Shown piece after piece: positions 1 to 7,380 of a stretch of 64,000 bases of DNA. The stretch comes from AC-51 sp963749895 (GTDB lineage Bacteria > Actinomycetota > UBA4738 > HRBIN12), in contig CAVVOG010000003.1 in assembly GCA_963749895.1 (NCBI GenBank), positions 682,001 to 746,000 on the forward strand, read 5' to 3'. A program made the translations under genes and the position numbers. Under the pieces are notes generated by a model. That model did no database searches. It was not told where the DNA came from and was given only the letters and a program-made list of their open reading frames with translations. How positions within the stretch are numbered: position 1 is the first letter of the stretch; each line of letters starts with the position of its first letter.

Positions 1-704
1 TAGGCGATCGCCATCGGCGTCTCGCCCGAGTACGGGAGGTTCCCCGTGAGCAGCTCGAACGCGACGATCCCGAGCGAGTACAGGTCGCTGCGCGGGTCCG
101 CGGGCTCGCCGCGGATCTGCTCGGGCGCCAGGTACTGCACGGTGCCGGTCACGGCGCCGGCCCGGGTGTTCTTCGCGTCGGCGAACGCCCGTGCGAGCCC
201 CATGTCCGTGAGCTTCACGGTCCCGTCGGAGGTGATCAGGATGTTCTCGGGCTTGAGGTCGCGATGGACGATGCCCTTCGCGTGCGCGTGCTCGAGCGCG
301 AGCAGCGTCTGGCGCAAGATGTCCACCGCCTGCGCGGGAGCCAGGCGGTGGTTCGCGTTCATGAGGTCGCGCACGGACCGCCCGTGCACGTACTCCATCA
401 CCATGTAGTAGATGCCGTCGACGGCGCCCCAGTCGTAGACGGCCACGATGTTCGGGTGGTTCAGCGTGGCGGCAGCGCGCGCCTCCCTGCGGAACCGGTC
501 GACGAAGCCTTGGTCGCCGGAGAGCGAGCGGTGCAGGACCTTGACCGCGACCTCACGGGCGAGCACGGCGTCGTGGGCCCGGAAGACCTCGCCCATGCCA
601 CCGGCGGCGATCTTCTCCAGCACGTGATAGCGACCGTCGAGGGTCACGAGGGCGCGGCCTCGGGCGTCGCCCGCGGCCGCCGTCTGTGCGATGCTCCTGG
701 ACAT
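1..704 (-). CDS. Serine/threonine protein kinase, N-terminal part (runs off the left edge)
   Basis: Cytoplasmic Hanks-type kinase domain; the C-terminal part lies outside the window, so accessory domains and a membrane anchor cannot be judged. The visible 234 residues carry a glycine-rich loop (AAGGMGEVF, about 33-41), the ATP-anchoring lysine in VAVKVL (K55), the catalytic loop HRDLKPEN (H147-N154, D149) and a GTVQYLAPE activation-segment end near 187-195. The metal-binding DFG is DMG (167-169), a mild substitution. The ATG at 704 is preceded by GGGAGG with good spacing. It is divergent from the membrane protein at 790, about 85 bp away. Such kinases phosphorylate cell-wall and division proteins in actinobacteria, but nothing here shows the substrate. 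Confidence 0.93.
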   Translation of the reverse strand, partial: MSRSIAQTAAAGDARGRALVTLDGRYHVLEKIAAGGMGEVFRAHDAVLAREVAVKVLHRSLSGDQGFVDRFRREARAAATLNHPNIVAVYDWGAVDGIYYMVMEYVHGRSVRDLMNANHRLAPAQAVDILRQTLLALEHAHAKGIVHRDLKPENILITSDGTVKLTDMGLARAFADAKNTRAGAVTGTVQYLAPEQIRGEPADPRSDLYSLGIVAFELLTGNLPYSGETPMAIA

Positions 705-789
705 CGGCCTCCCGTCGGGGGAAGGAGCGCTCTGGACCTGGGAGGGAGCGCGTCCGGGCGCGATGGTATATCCGAGGAGGGCTCGAAAC

Positions 790-1518
790 GTGGAAGCATC
801 GGCAACTCGCTCGATGACCTCCGATGAGGCGATCGGGACCCAACTCGACCGGATCGAGGCCCTCGTGACTGCCGGCCAGGTCGGGTTCTCGGATCTGAAG
901 GCCCTCGGGTTCTGGCGGATCGTCGGGCGGGTCAAGCGCGATCCGGTGCTGATCGCCGAGCACGCCGACCAGATCGGACGGGTCGACACTGCGGTGTTCC
1001 GGGCCGGCGTGCGCCTGCGGGCGCCCGTGTGGCTCGGGAACGCGCTGCTGGCCGCCGTGATCGTGTTCGGGGTGGCTGCGATCGTCGTGGCGGCCAGGAC
1101 GGAGGACCTCACCGCCGGGATCGCGCTGCTCGTCGCGGGCGGCGCATGGTCGCTGGGGGTCCATTCGCCCACCCACTGGTTCGTCGGGTGGCTCGCCGGG
1201 ATCGCGTTCACCGACTACTTCCTCGGCGGACCGCCGCCCCCGCGCCCCGGGATCAAGACCGACTACGCCACCTACCTGCGGGCCGAGCCCTCGATGCGGG
1301 CGTGGTTCCACGCGAGCGGGGCGATCGCGACGAAGATCGCGCCGTTCCTGGCGGTGGCGCTGGCGCCCGCCACGAACGCGCCCGCCTGGGCGGTGCTCGC
1401 GATGGCCGTCTACGGGCTGCTCCAGATCGTCACCGACCTGCGGTTCAGCACGAAGACGAGCGACTGGAAGAAGTTCTCGCGCGAGCGTGCGGTCGCGAAG
1501 GCGATGCGTCACCGCTGA
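790..1518 (+). CDS. Conserved membrane protein of unknown function
   Basis: A 242-residue protein I do not recognise. The first 75 residues are charged and predicted cytosolic. They are followed by hydrophobic segments near 82-100, 105-122, 126-142, 176-192 and 196-212. A short HSPTHW motif opens the third segment, and a proline-rich loop (GGPPPPRPG) follows it. The C-terminus is basic. I chose the GTG at 790 because GAGGAGG lies 9 nt upstream; an in-frame ATG at 763 is possible but has no such site. It is divergent from the kinase and is followed by the TPP-riboswitch unit, so it may be a single-gene transcript. No function is inferred. Confidence 0.75.
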   Translation: MEASATRSMTSDEAIGTQLDRIEALVTAGQVGFSDLKALGFWRIVGRVKRDPVLIAEHADQIGRVDTAVFRAGVRLRAPVWLGNALLAAVIVFGVAAIVVAARTEDLTAGIALLVAGGAWSLGVHSPTHWFVGWLAGIAFTDYFLGGPPPPRPGIKTDYATYLRAEPSMRAWFHASGAIATKIAPFLAVALAPATNAPAWAVLAMAVYGLLQIVTDLRFSTKTSDWKKFSRERAVAKAMRHR

Positions 1519-1527
1519 GCGGGCCGG

Positions 1528-1533
1528 TATCCT
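1528..1533 (+). promoter_or_regulatory. Probable -10 element for the thiE leader
   Basis: TATCCT lies about 10 bp upstream of the TPP aptamer, which would place the transcript start just before the riboswitch. No clear -35 is visible. Confidence 0.4.
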
Positions 1534-1540
1534 GCCACCG

Positions 1541-1634
1541 ACCGACCGGGGAGCTCGGGCGACGCCGGGCTGAGAGGCGGACGAAGGCGTCCGCGACCCG
1601 CAGACCTGATCCGGGTAACGCCGGCGGAGGGAGC
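1541..1634 (+). promoter_or_regulatory. TPP (THI-element) riboswitch
   Basis: The conserved blocks appear in order: GGGGAGC, a hairpin of GCTCGG with CCGGGC, CTGAGAGG, GACCCG, ACCTGATCCGGGTAA and CGCCGGCGGAGGGA. These match the thiamine-pyrophosphate aptamer consensus (CTGAGA, ACCC, ACCTGATCTGGATAATGCCAGCG). The terminal GGAGGGAG is also the only Shine-Dalgarno sequence for the GTG start at 1638. Ligand binding should therefore hide the ribosome site directly; no terminator hairpin is seen between aptamer and gene. I could not draw the P1 helix cleanly. Confidence 0.92.
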
Positions 1635-1637
1635 CGA

Positions 1638-2279
1638 GTGCTCGAGGCCCAGCAGCTGCGACTGATGGTCGTGACGTCGGCGACCTTCCGTGATCGCGGG
1701 CACGTCGAGGTCGCCGACGCGGCGATCCAGGGCGGGGCGACCGCGATCCAGCTCCGTGCTCCCGGACTCGACGACGACGCACTGGAACGCCTGGCCCAAG
1801 AGCTCGCCGTCCGCTGTCGACGAGCGGGCGTACGGCTCGTCGTGAACGACCGGCCGGACGTCGCGGTGATGAGCGGGGCCGACGGCGCTCACGTGGGGCA
1901 GGCAGACGACGTTCGCGACGCGCGCGCGATCCTGGGCCCCGACCGGGTGCTCGGCATCAGCGTGGCCGACCCCGAGCAGGCCCGCGAGGCCCAGGCCCTC
2001 GGGGCCGACTACCTGGGCGTGACGGTGTGGGCGACCGCGACGAAGCCCGAGGCGCTTCCGAGCGGACTCGATGGCCTGAGGGCCGTGGTCACCGCGACGC
2101 CGCTGCCCGTGGTGGGGATCGGCGGGGTCGACGAGACGAACGCCGCGAAGGTGATCCGGGCGGGGACCGCAGGCATCGCCGTGATCTCGGCGGTCGCCGA
2201 CGCGGACGATCCGCTCTCGGCGACGCGGGGGCTCCGGTCGATCGTGGACGAAGCGATGTCGGAACGGGAGGGCACGTGA
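1638..2279 (+). CDS. thiE: Thiamine-phosphate synthase
   Basis: Cytosolic TIM-barrel enzyme that joins the HMP-pyrophosphate and thiazole-phosphate units to give thiamine monophosphate. The 213-residue product has the family blocks AIQLR (near the N-terminus), VVNDRPDVA, DGAHVGQ, GADYLGV followed by TATK, and a terminal phosphate-binding VVGIGGV. The usual LREK is LRAP, so the lysine of that motif is missing. The GTG start is set by the GGAGGGAG embedded in the TPP riboswitch immediately upstream, which fits thiamine-responsive control. The stop overlaps the next gene's GTG (GTGA), so the AIR-synthase-like protein is probably translationally coupled and co-regulated by thiamine pyrophosphate. 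Confidence 0.93.
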   Translation: MLEAQQLRLMVVTSATFRDRGHVEVADAAIQGGATAIQLRAPGLDDDALERLAQELAVRCRRAGVRLVVNDRPDVAVMSGADGAHVGQADDVRDARAILGPDRVLGISVADPEQAREAQALGADYLGVTVWATATKPEALPSGLDGLRAVVTATPLPVVGIGGVDETNAAKVIRAGTAGIAVISAVADADDPLSATRGLRSIVDEAMSEREGT

Positions 2280-3328
2280 GCGAGCAGGTGACCGGCAAGG
2301 CAACCGCGGAGCTGTTCGAGCAGGTGATCCTCCGACGGCTGGGGGCTCCCGACCCCGACGTCCTCACGCCGCCACGTCACGGGGTCGACGTCGGTGTGGT
2401 GCGGGTGGCCGACGGCATCGCGATGGCGCTCACGGCCGATCCCGTCTTCGTCGTGCCGGCCTACGGCTGGGAGCGCGCGGCGTGGTTCGCGGTCCACATC
2501 CTCGCGTCGGACGCCGCGACCTCGGGTCTGCCGCTCCGGTGGATGGCCGTCGACCTGAACCTGCCCCCGGAGATCACCGACGAGGACCTGACGACGCTGT
2601 GGGACGCCTTCTCTCGCACCTGCGAGGACCTCGGGATCGCGGTCGTGACCGGTCACACCGCCCGCTACGACGGCTGCGCGTGGCCGATGGTGGGCGGGGC
2701 GACGTGCATGGCCCTGGGACCCGACGACGCGTACGTGACGCCGGAGATGGCACGCCCCGGTGACATGGTGGTCGTGACCAAGGGCGCCGCGATCGAGGCG
2801 ACGGCGCTGTTCGCCGCGACGTTCCCCGACCGATTGACCGAGGCGCTCGGCGCGGAGGCCGTTCGTGCCGCCGACGCGCTGTTCGATGCGATGACGGTGG
2901 TCCCCGAGGCCACCGTGGCTCGGAGCTTCGGGCTCCGCGACGCGGGCGTCACCTCGATGCACGACGCGACGGAGGGAGGGGTCCTCGGAGGGCTCCTCGA
3001 GGTCGCGACCGCCAGCGGGGTGGGGATGCGGATCGATCGGGACGCGATCCCGGTCCGTCCTGAGGTGCGGGCGGTCTGTGACCACGTCGGGATCGACCCG
3101 TACGTCTCGATCAGCGAGGGGACCCTGATCGCGAGCGTGGTGCCGGACCGCGCCGGCGCGTTCGTCGAGGCCCTGGGGGCCGCAGGGATCGACGCAGCGG
3201 TCGTGGGTGAGGTCCTGGACGCCTCGGCAGGACGGACCCTCGTCGTCGAGGGTGCCGACGGACCCCTCGAGCATCCGGGGCTCGACCCGTTCTGGGGCGC
3301 GTTCGGCGCGTGGGCCGCCGGCGCGTAG
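2276..3328 (+). CDS. AIR-synthase-related protein (PurM/ThiL/HypE superfamily)
   Basis: A 350-residue two-domain ATP-binding protein of the PurM-like fold. It has a central block HDATEGGVLGGLLEVA followed by a C-terminal half resembling HypE/ThiL, and an N-terminal half with GVDVGVV and TADPVFVVP. The closest character is the AIR-synthase-related/HypE-like group rather than textbook ThiL: the acidic GDDAA-type metal loop of ThiL is not evident. It overlaps thiE by 4 bp (GTGA) downstream of a TPP riboswitch, which makes a thiamine-related role such as thiamine-monophosphate kinase the obvious hypothesis. The family also includes hydrogenase maturation and phosphatase-like members, so the exact reaction is open. 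Confidence 0.8.
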   Translation: MSEQVTGKATAELFEQVILRRLGAPDPDVLTPPRHGVDVGVVRVADGIAMALTADPVFVVPAYGWERAAWFAVHILASDAATSGLPLRWMAVDLNLPPEITDEDLTTLWDAFSRTCEDLGIAVVTGHTARYDGCAWPMVGGATCMALGPDDAYVTPEMARPGDMVVVTKGAAIEATALFAATFPDRLTEALGAEAVRAADALFDAMTVVPEATVARSFGLRDAGVTSMHDATEGGVLGGLLEVATASGVGMRIDRDAIPVRPEVRAVCDHVGIDPYVSISEGTLIASVVPDRAGAFVEALGAAGIDAAVVGEVLDASAGRTLVVEGADGPLEHPGLDPFWGAFGAWAAGA

Positions 3329-3338
3329 CCTGTCGGAC
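3326..3338 (+). promoter_or_regulatory. Probable leaderless promoter of the PfkB gene
   Basis: TAGCCT lies 7 nt before the GTG at 3339, and no Shine-Dalgarno sequence is present. It matches the TANNNT spacing seen before several other starts in this window. Confidence 0.45.
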
Positions 3339-4205
3339 GTGGACCTGATCTGCGTCGGCGACGTGATGCTCGACGTGCACGCCCGGTTCGGGCGTCTCGC
3401 GCGCGGGGGCGACGTCCACGGCCGCGTCCTGGTGCAGCCGGGCGGCACCTCGGCGAACACCGCTGTGTGGGCGGCCAACGGCGGCGCCGAGACGGCGGTC
3501 GTCGGCGCGGTCGGCGACGACATCCTCGGCGAGCTGCTCGTGCGGAGCCTCGGGGAGCGGGGGGTCCACACCGGCTGGATCCGGCACCACGCCGCCTCGA
3601 CCGGCACGATGCTGATCGCCCTCGAGGAGGACGAGCGCTCGATGGTGGCCGACCGAGGCGCGAACGCCACCCTGGCGCCGTCGGACCTTCCGGCGCTCGA
3701 GGCCGGCGCCGTGCTGGTCTCCGGCTACCTGCTGCTGCAGGAACCCGGCCACGAGACCGCGCTCGTCGCGATCGAGCGGGCGCGCACGGAGCTGCTCGCG
3801 GTCGAAGCTGCGTCGTGGCCCTTGGTGGAGGCGTTCGGAGCGGATCGGTTCTTCGAGGAGACGGCCCGGGCCGGCGTGGTCCTGGCGAACGAGGACGAGG
3901 CGCGGGCGCTGACCGGGGTCGAGGCTGCGGACGCCGCCTACCGGCTCGGGGAGCGGTACCGGATCGCGGCGGTGAAGCTCGGACCCGCGGGGGCGGCGCT
4001 CGTGGTGGACGGCAGGCTCGTCACCGCGGCCCCCGAGCGCGCGGACGAGGTCGACCCGACCGGTGCCGGTGACGCGTTCGATGGCGTGCTGCTGGCCCGG
4101 CTGGCTGCCGGCGAGGAGCCGGAAACGGCGTTGGTGGCCGCCTGCCGAGCCGGCGCCGAGGTCGTCGCGAGCCCGATGACCTGGCCGCAGGTGGAGCCTG
4201 TATGA
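3339..4205 (+). CDS. PfkB-family carbohydrate kinase, probable pseudouridine kinase
   Basis: A 288-residue ribokinase-fold sugar kinase. The N-terminal substrate region has GGTSANTAVWAA and GAVGDD. The C-terminal PfkB signature DPTGAGDAFDG carries the catalytic aspartate and anion hole. It is followed by psuG with an ATGA overlap. In bacteria, PsuK phosphorylates pseudouridine and PsuG splits the product to uracil and ribose 5-phosphate, so the linkage supports PsuK. Substrate specificity cannot be read from the sequence, and ribose, adenosine or other nucleosides are alternatives. The GTG start is supported by the frame and by a TANNNT element 7 nt upstream. Confidence 0.85.
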   Translation: MDLICVGDVMLDVHARFGRLARGGDVHGRVLVQPGGTSANTAVWAANGGAETAVVGAVGDDILGELLVRSLGERGVHTGWIRHHAASTGTMLIALEEDERSMVADRGANATLAPSDLPALEAGAVLVSGYLLLQEPGHETALVAIERARTELLAVEAASWPLVEAFGADRFFEETARAGVVLANEDEARALTGVEAADAAYRLGERYRIAAVKLGPAGAALVVDGRLVTAAPERADEVDPTGAGDAFDGVLLARLAAGEEPETALVAACRAGAEVVASPMTWPQVEPV

Positions 4206-5110
4206 GCCTGCTGGTCGCCGACGACGTCGCGCTCGCCCTTGCGGGCGGCGGACCGGTGGTCGCACTCGAGACGAGCGTGATCGGTCAGGGGCTCCCGCAC
4301 CCCCGGAACCTCGAGTGCATCGAGCGGATGTCCGGCGTGATCCGCGACGCGGGTGCGCTCCCTGCGTGGACCGCCGTGGTCGACGGGATCGCTCGTGCGG
4401 GCCTGAGCGACGCGGAGCTCCGGCGGTTCGCCGAGAGCGGAGAGGCGACGAAGGTCGCCCGGCGAGACCTGCCCATCGCGGTCGCGACGGGGGCGCTGGG
4501 GGCGACCACCGTGAGCGCGACGGTCTGGATCGCGGCCCGGGCCGGCATCGCGGTCGGGGTCACCGGGGGGATCGGCGGCGTCCACCCCGGCGAGCGCCCT
4601 GACGTCTCCGCCGATCTCCTGGAGCTCGCCAGGACGCCAGTCATGCTCGTGAGCAGCGGCCCGAAGTCGATCGTCGACCCGGCCGCGACGGCGGAGCGGC
4701 TCGAGGAGCTCTCCGTCGCGCTGGTCGGCTACGGCGTCGATCGGCTGCCGTTCTTCCTCGCCCGGGAGGCCCCGGTCGACCTCGAGCACCGGGTGGACAC
4801 GCCGGCCGAGGCGGCGGCGCTCGTGCGCGCCCAGCGGGCGCTCGGCACGGCCTCGGCGATCCTGCTGTGCAACCCGGTCCCAGCGGGCAGCGCGATGGAC
4901 GCCGAGGAGGTGGTGGCCGCCACGGCACGCGCGGAAGCGCGGATGGAGGCCCAAGGGATCGAGGGAAAGGCGGTCACGCCGTTCCTGCTGTCAGCCCTCG
5001 CCGAGGAGACCGGCGGCCGCTCGCTCGAGGCGAACCTCGATCTGCTCGAGGCGAACGCTCGCCTGGCCGCTCAGGTCGCCGCCGCGCTCAGCGGAGCCAG
5101 GTCTGGATGA
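4202..5110 (+). CDS. psuG: Pseudouridine-5'-phosphate glycosidase
   Basis: Cytosolic enzyme that reversibly cleaves pseudouridine 5'-phosphate to uracil and ribose 5-phosphate. The 302-residue protein is full length for the family and shows VALETSVIGQGLPHPRN at the N-terminus, the ATKVARRDLP region, GVTGGIGGVHPG, SSGPKSIVDPAATAERLE and NPVPAGSAMD, all typical of PsuG. Its start overlaps the kinase stop (ATGA), indicating a two-step pseudouridine salvage pair. Its 3' end overlaps the convergent glycosyltransferase gene by 23 bp with no room for a terminator, so the two transcripts are antisense to each other at their ends. Confidence 0.95.
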   Translation: MSLLVADDVALALAGGGPVVALETSVIGQGLPHPRNLECIERMSGVIRDAGALPAWTAVVDGIARAGLSDAELRRFAESGEATKVARRDLPIAVATGALGATTVSATVWIAARAGIAVGVTGGIGGVHPGERPDVSADLLELARTPVMLVSSGPKSIVDPAATAERLEELSVALVGYGVDRLPFFLAREAPVDLEHRVDTPAEAAALVRAQRALGTASAILLCNPVPAGSAMDAEEVVAATARAEARMEAQGIEGKAVTPFLLSALAEETGGRSLEANLDLLEANARLAAQVAAALSGARSG

Positions 5111-6146
5111 TGACCTTCGAGAAGTTCCAGCCGTAGCGCAGCGACTTCGGCTTCTTCGACTTGCCGCCGGCGCGCGCCACGATGTTCACGGGCACCTCGA
5201 CCACGCTCGCTCGGTGCCGTAGCGCTTCGATCAAGATCTCGCTCGTCCAGAACTGATCCTGCTCCAGGACCAGCTGCTGCAGGAGGTCGGCACGCGCCGC
5301 CCGGTAGCCGCTGGACGGGTCGGTGATCCGGCGGCCGGTCAGCAGCGTGACGAGCCGTGAGAAGACGTGGACCCCGACATGGCGGATCAGGCTCTCGCTC
5401 TCGAACTCGCCGAGCAGACGCGACCCGTTCACGTAGTCGGCGTCCCCACGGAGGATCGGCTCGATCATCACGGGGAGTTCCGAGGCCAGGTGCTGGCCGT
5501 CCGCGTCCATCGTGACCACGATCTCGGCTCCCATCCGCAGGGCGATCTCGTAGCCGACCCGGAGCGCGAGCCCGCCTCCACGGCGGATCGGGAGTTCGGA
5601 GACGAGCGCCCCGGCCGCGCGCGCGACCTCGGCGGTCGCGTCCTCGCTCCCGTCGCTCACGACGACCGAGATCACGCGGAGCCCCTCGACCTCGTCGGGG
5701 AGATCGTGGACCACGCCCGCGACGTTCTCGGCCTCGTTGTAGGCGGGGGAGACCACGACGAGGCGGCGACCCTCCGGCAGCGCCGCGGCACGATCCCAGT
5801 CGAACCGCTCCCGCCCGAGGGCCTCGACGAGCAGCCGGATGCTGCGCTCGTTCGTGTCGGCCGACGATTGGGCTCGCAGGACCAGGAACAGCAGCACGAA
5901 GATGCCGACCGTGAGCAGGAAGACGAGCCTGCGCTCGTCGCCGGGCGCGACGTCGAACCAGCTGAAGACCGGGCCGAAGAGGTCGGGGGACAGCGACAGC
6001 GCCACCAGGCCGATCGCCAGCAGCCCGAGGATGATCAGGTTCAGGCGGCTGACCCGCCGACGCTGGTAGCCGCGGACGGCCAACGCGAACATCGCGAGGC
6101 CGGCGACGACCCCGAGGAGCCGGACCGCCGTCACGCCGGCGTTCAC
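5088..6146 (-). CDS. Family 2 glycosyltransferase with N-terminal DUF2304-like membrane region
   Basis: A 352-residue membrane-anchored glycosyltransferase. Hydrophobic segments near 5-25, 35-52 and 74-92 form a DUF2304-like module. From about 128 the GT-A domain begins with VVSPAYNEAENV, then SDGSEDAT (about 165-171), the metal-binding TMDADGQH (D214, D216) and a C-terminal DQFWTSEILIEALR. Dolichyl/polyprenyl-phosphate hexose synthases look like this, so a lipid-phosphate acceptor is likely. The GTG at 6146 overlaps the sqdB stop (GTGA), which suggests the two act in one pathway, perhaps moving sulfoquinovose onto a lipid or glycan; that link is inference. Confidence 0.88.
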   Translation of the reverse strand: MNAGVTAVRLLGVVAGLAMFALAVRGYQRRRVSRLNLIILGLLAIGLVALSLSPDLFGPVFSWFDVAPGDERRLVFLLTVGIFVLLFLVLRAQSSADTNERSIRLLVEALGRERFDWDRAAALPEGRRLVVVSPAYNEAENVAGVVHDLPDEVEGLRVISVVVSDGSEDATAEVARAAGALVSELPIRRGGGLALRVGYEIALRMGAEIVVTMDADGQHLASELPVMIEPILRGDADYVNGSRLLGEFESESLIRHVGVHVFSRLVTLLTGRRITDPSSGYRAARADLLQQLVLEQDQFWTSEILIEALRHRASVVEVPVNIVARAGGKSKKPKSLRYGWNFSKVIIQTWLR

Positions 6147-7303
6147 GCCTGCGCCGGCCGCCAGCGGTCGCGCGGCATGATGTGGTCGTCGATCACCCGG
6201 TGCTTGAAGCGCTCGATCGTCGCGAACATCGACTCGATCAGCGTCTCGTTCAGCAGGTGAGGACGGAGCCCCAGGTCCAGGAGCTTGGTGTGGACGGCGT
6301 TGTAGTAGTGCTCCTCCAGCTCGAAGCGCGGGTTCACGATCGGCTCGACCGCCACGTCGATCCCGACCTCCGCGCCGGCCTTCTGGACGAGCTCGGCGAG
6401 CTGCCAGACAGAGAACTGCTCGGTGAACTGATTGAACACGCGGTACTCGCCCTGGTTCGCCGGGTTGAGCACCGCGAGCTCCACGCACTGGAGCGTGTCG
6501 ACGATGTTGAGGTAGCCGCGGGTCTGCCCACCCTTGCCGTAGACGGTCAGCGGGTGACCGATCACGGCCTGGAGGCAGAAGCGGTTCAGCGCCGTGCCGA
6601 AGACGTCGTCGTAGTCGAACCGGGTCATAAGCCGGTCGTCGAGCGCCGTCTCGTCGGTCTGGATCCCGTAGACGACGCCCTGGTTCAGGTCGGTCGCCCG
6701 TAGACCCCAGACGCGGCTCGCGAAGTGGATGTTGTGGGAGTCGTGGACCTTCGACAGGTGGTACATCGAGCCGGGCACCTTCGGGTACGGGAGGTAGTCC
6801 TCACGCCCGTTGTGCCGGATCTCGATGAACCCCTCCTCGATGTCGATGTTCGGCGTGCCGTACTCGCCCATCGTGCCGAGCTTCACCAGGTGGGCCTCGG
6901 GGGCGAGATCGCGGATCGCGTAGATCACGTTCAGCGTGTTCACGACGTTGTTCGTCTGGGTGAACACGGCGTGGTCGCGGTCCTTCATCGAGTACGGAGC
7001 GCTCGGCATCTCGCCGTAGTGGACGACGGCTTCCGGCTGGAAGTCCGTGAAGACCTGCTCGACGACCGGCCACTCGGTCAGGTCGCCCTCGGTGAGACCG
7101 ATCTCACGACCGGTGAGCTCCTTCCAGGCGGCGATGCGCTCGGAGATGGGCAGGATCGGCGTCAAGGAGTCGCTGCCGGCGTCCGCGTGGGCGCGCCGAC
7201 GCAGCCCGTTGTCGACGACGTGGACCTCGTGACCGCGGTTCGAGAACCGCATCGCGGTGGGCCACCCGAGGTAGCCGTCACCGCCCAGGATCAGGATGCG
7301 CAT
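6143..7303 (-). CDS. sqdB: UDP-sulfoquinovose synthase (SQD1/SqdB-like)
   Basis: NAD-dependent short-chain dehydrogenase-type enzyme that converts UDP-glucose plus sulfite into UDP-sulfoquinovose. The 386 residues match SQD1 in length and key sites: Rossmann motif GGDGYLGWPTA (7-17), HYGEMPSAPYSM (95-106), the T144 region LGTMGEYGTP, and the YxxxK pair Y181/K185, one residue offset from the plant catalytic Thr-Tyr-Lys. The upstream TAGGAT (7340-7345 on this strand) and GAAGGGA ribosome site support the ATG. It is followed by a coupled GT2 gene rather than the GT4 SqdX/SqdD type, so the final sulfolipid or sulfoglycan product is uncertain. Confidence 0.92.
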   Translation of the reverse strand: MRILILGGDGYLGWPTAMRFSNRGHEVHVVDNGLRRRAHADAGSDSLTPILPISERIAAWKELTGREIGLTEGDLTEWPVVEQVFTDFQPEAVVHYGEMPSAPYSMKDRDHAVFTQTNNVVNTLNVIYAIRDLAPEAHLVKLGTMGEYGTPNIDIEEGFIEIRHNGREDYLPYPKVPGSMYHLSKVHDSHNIHFASRVWGLRATDLNQGVVYGIQTDETALDDRLMTRFDYDDVFGTALNRFCLQAVIGHPLTVYGKGGQTRGYLNIVDTLQCVELAVLNPANQGEYRVFNQFTEQFSVWQLAELVQKAGAEVGIDVAVEPIVNPRFELEEHYYNAVHTKLLDLGLRPHLLNETLIESMFATIERFKHRVIDDHIMPRDRWRPAQA

Positions 7304-7339
7304 GGGATATCCCTTCGGCGGGTTCGGGGAACGACCGCC

Positions 7340-7345
7340 ATCCTA
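7340..7345 (-). promoter_or_regulatory. Probable -10 element for sqdB
   Basis: TAGGAT on the minus strand about 37 nt upstream of the sqdB ATG, leaving a short leader with a GAAGGGA ribosome site. Confidence 0.4.
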
Positions 7346-7380
7346 GCCGGGTGGGGCCGAACCTCGCAGGACACGGGCGC

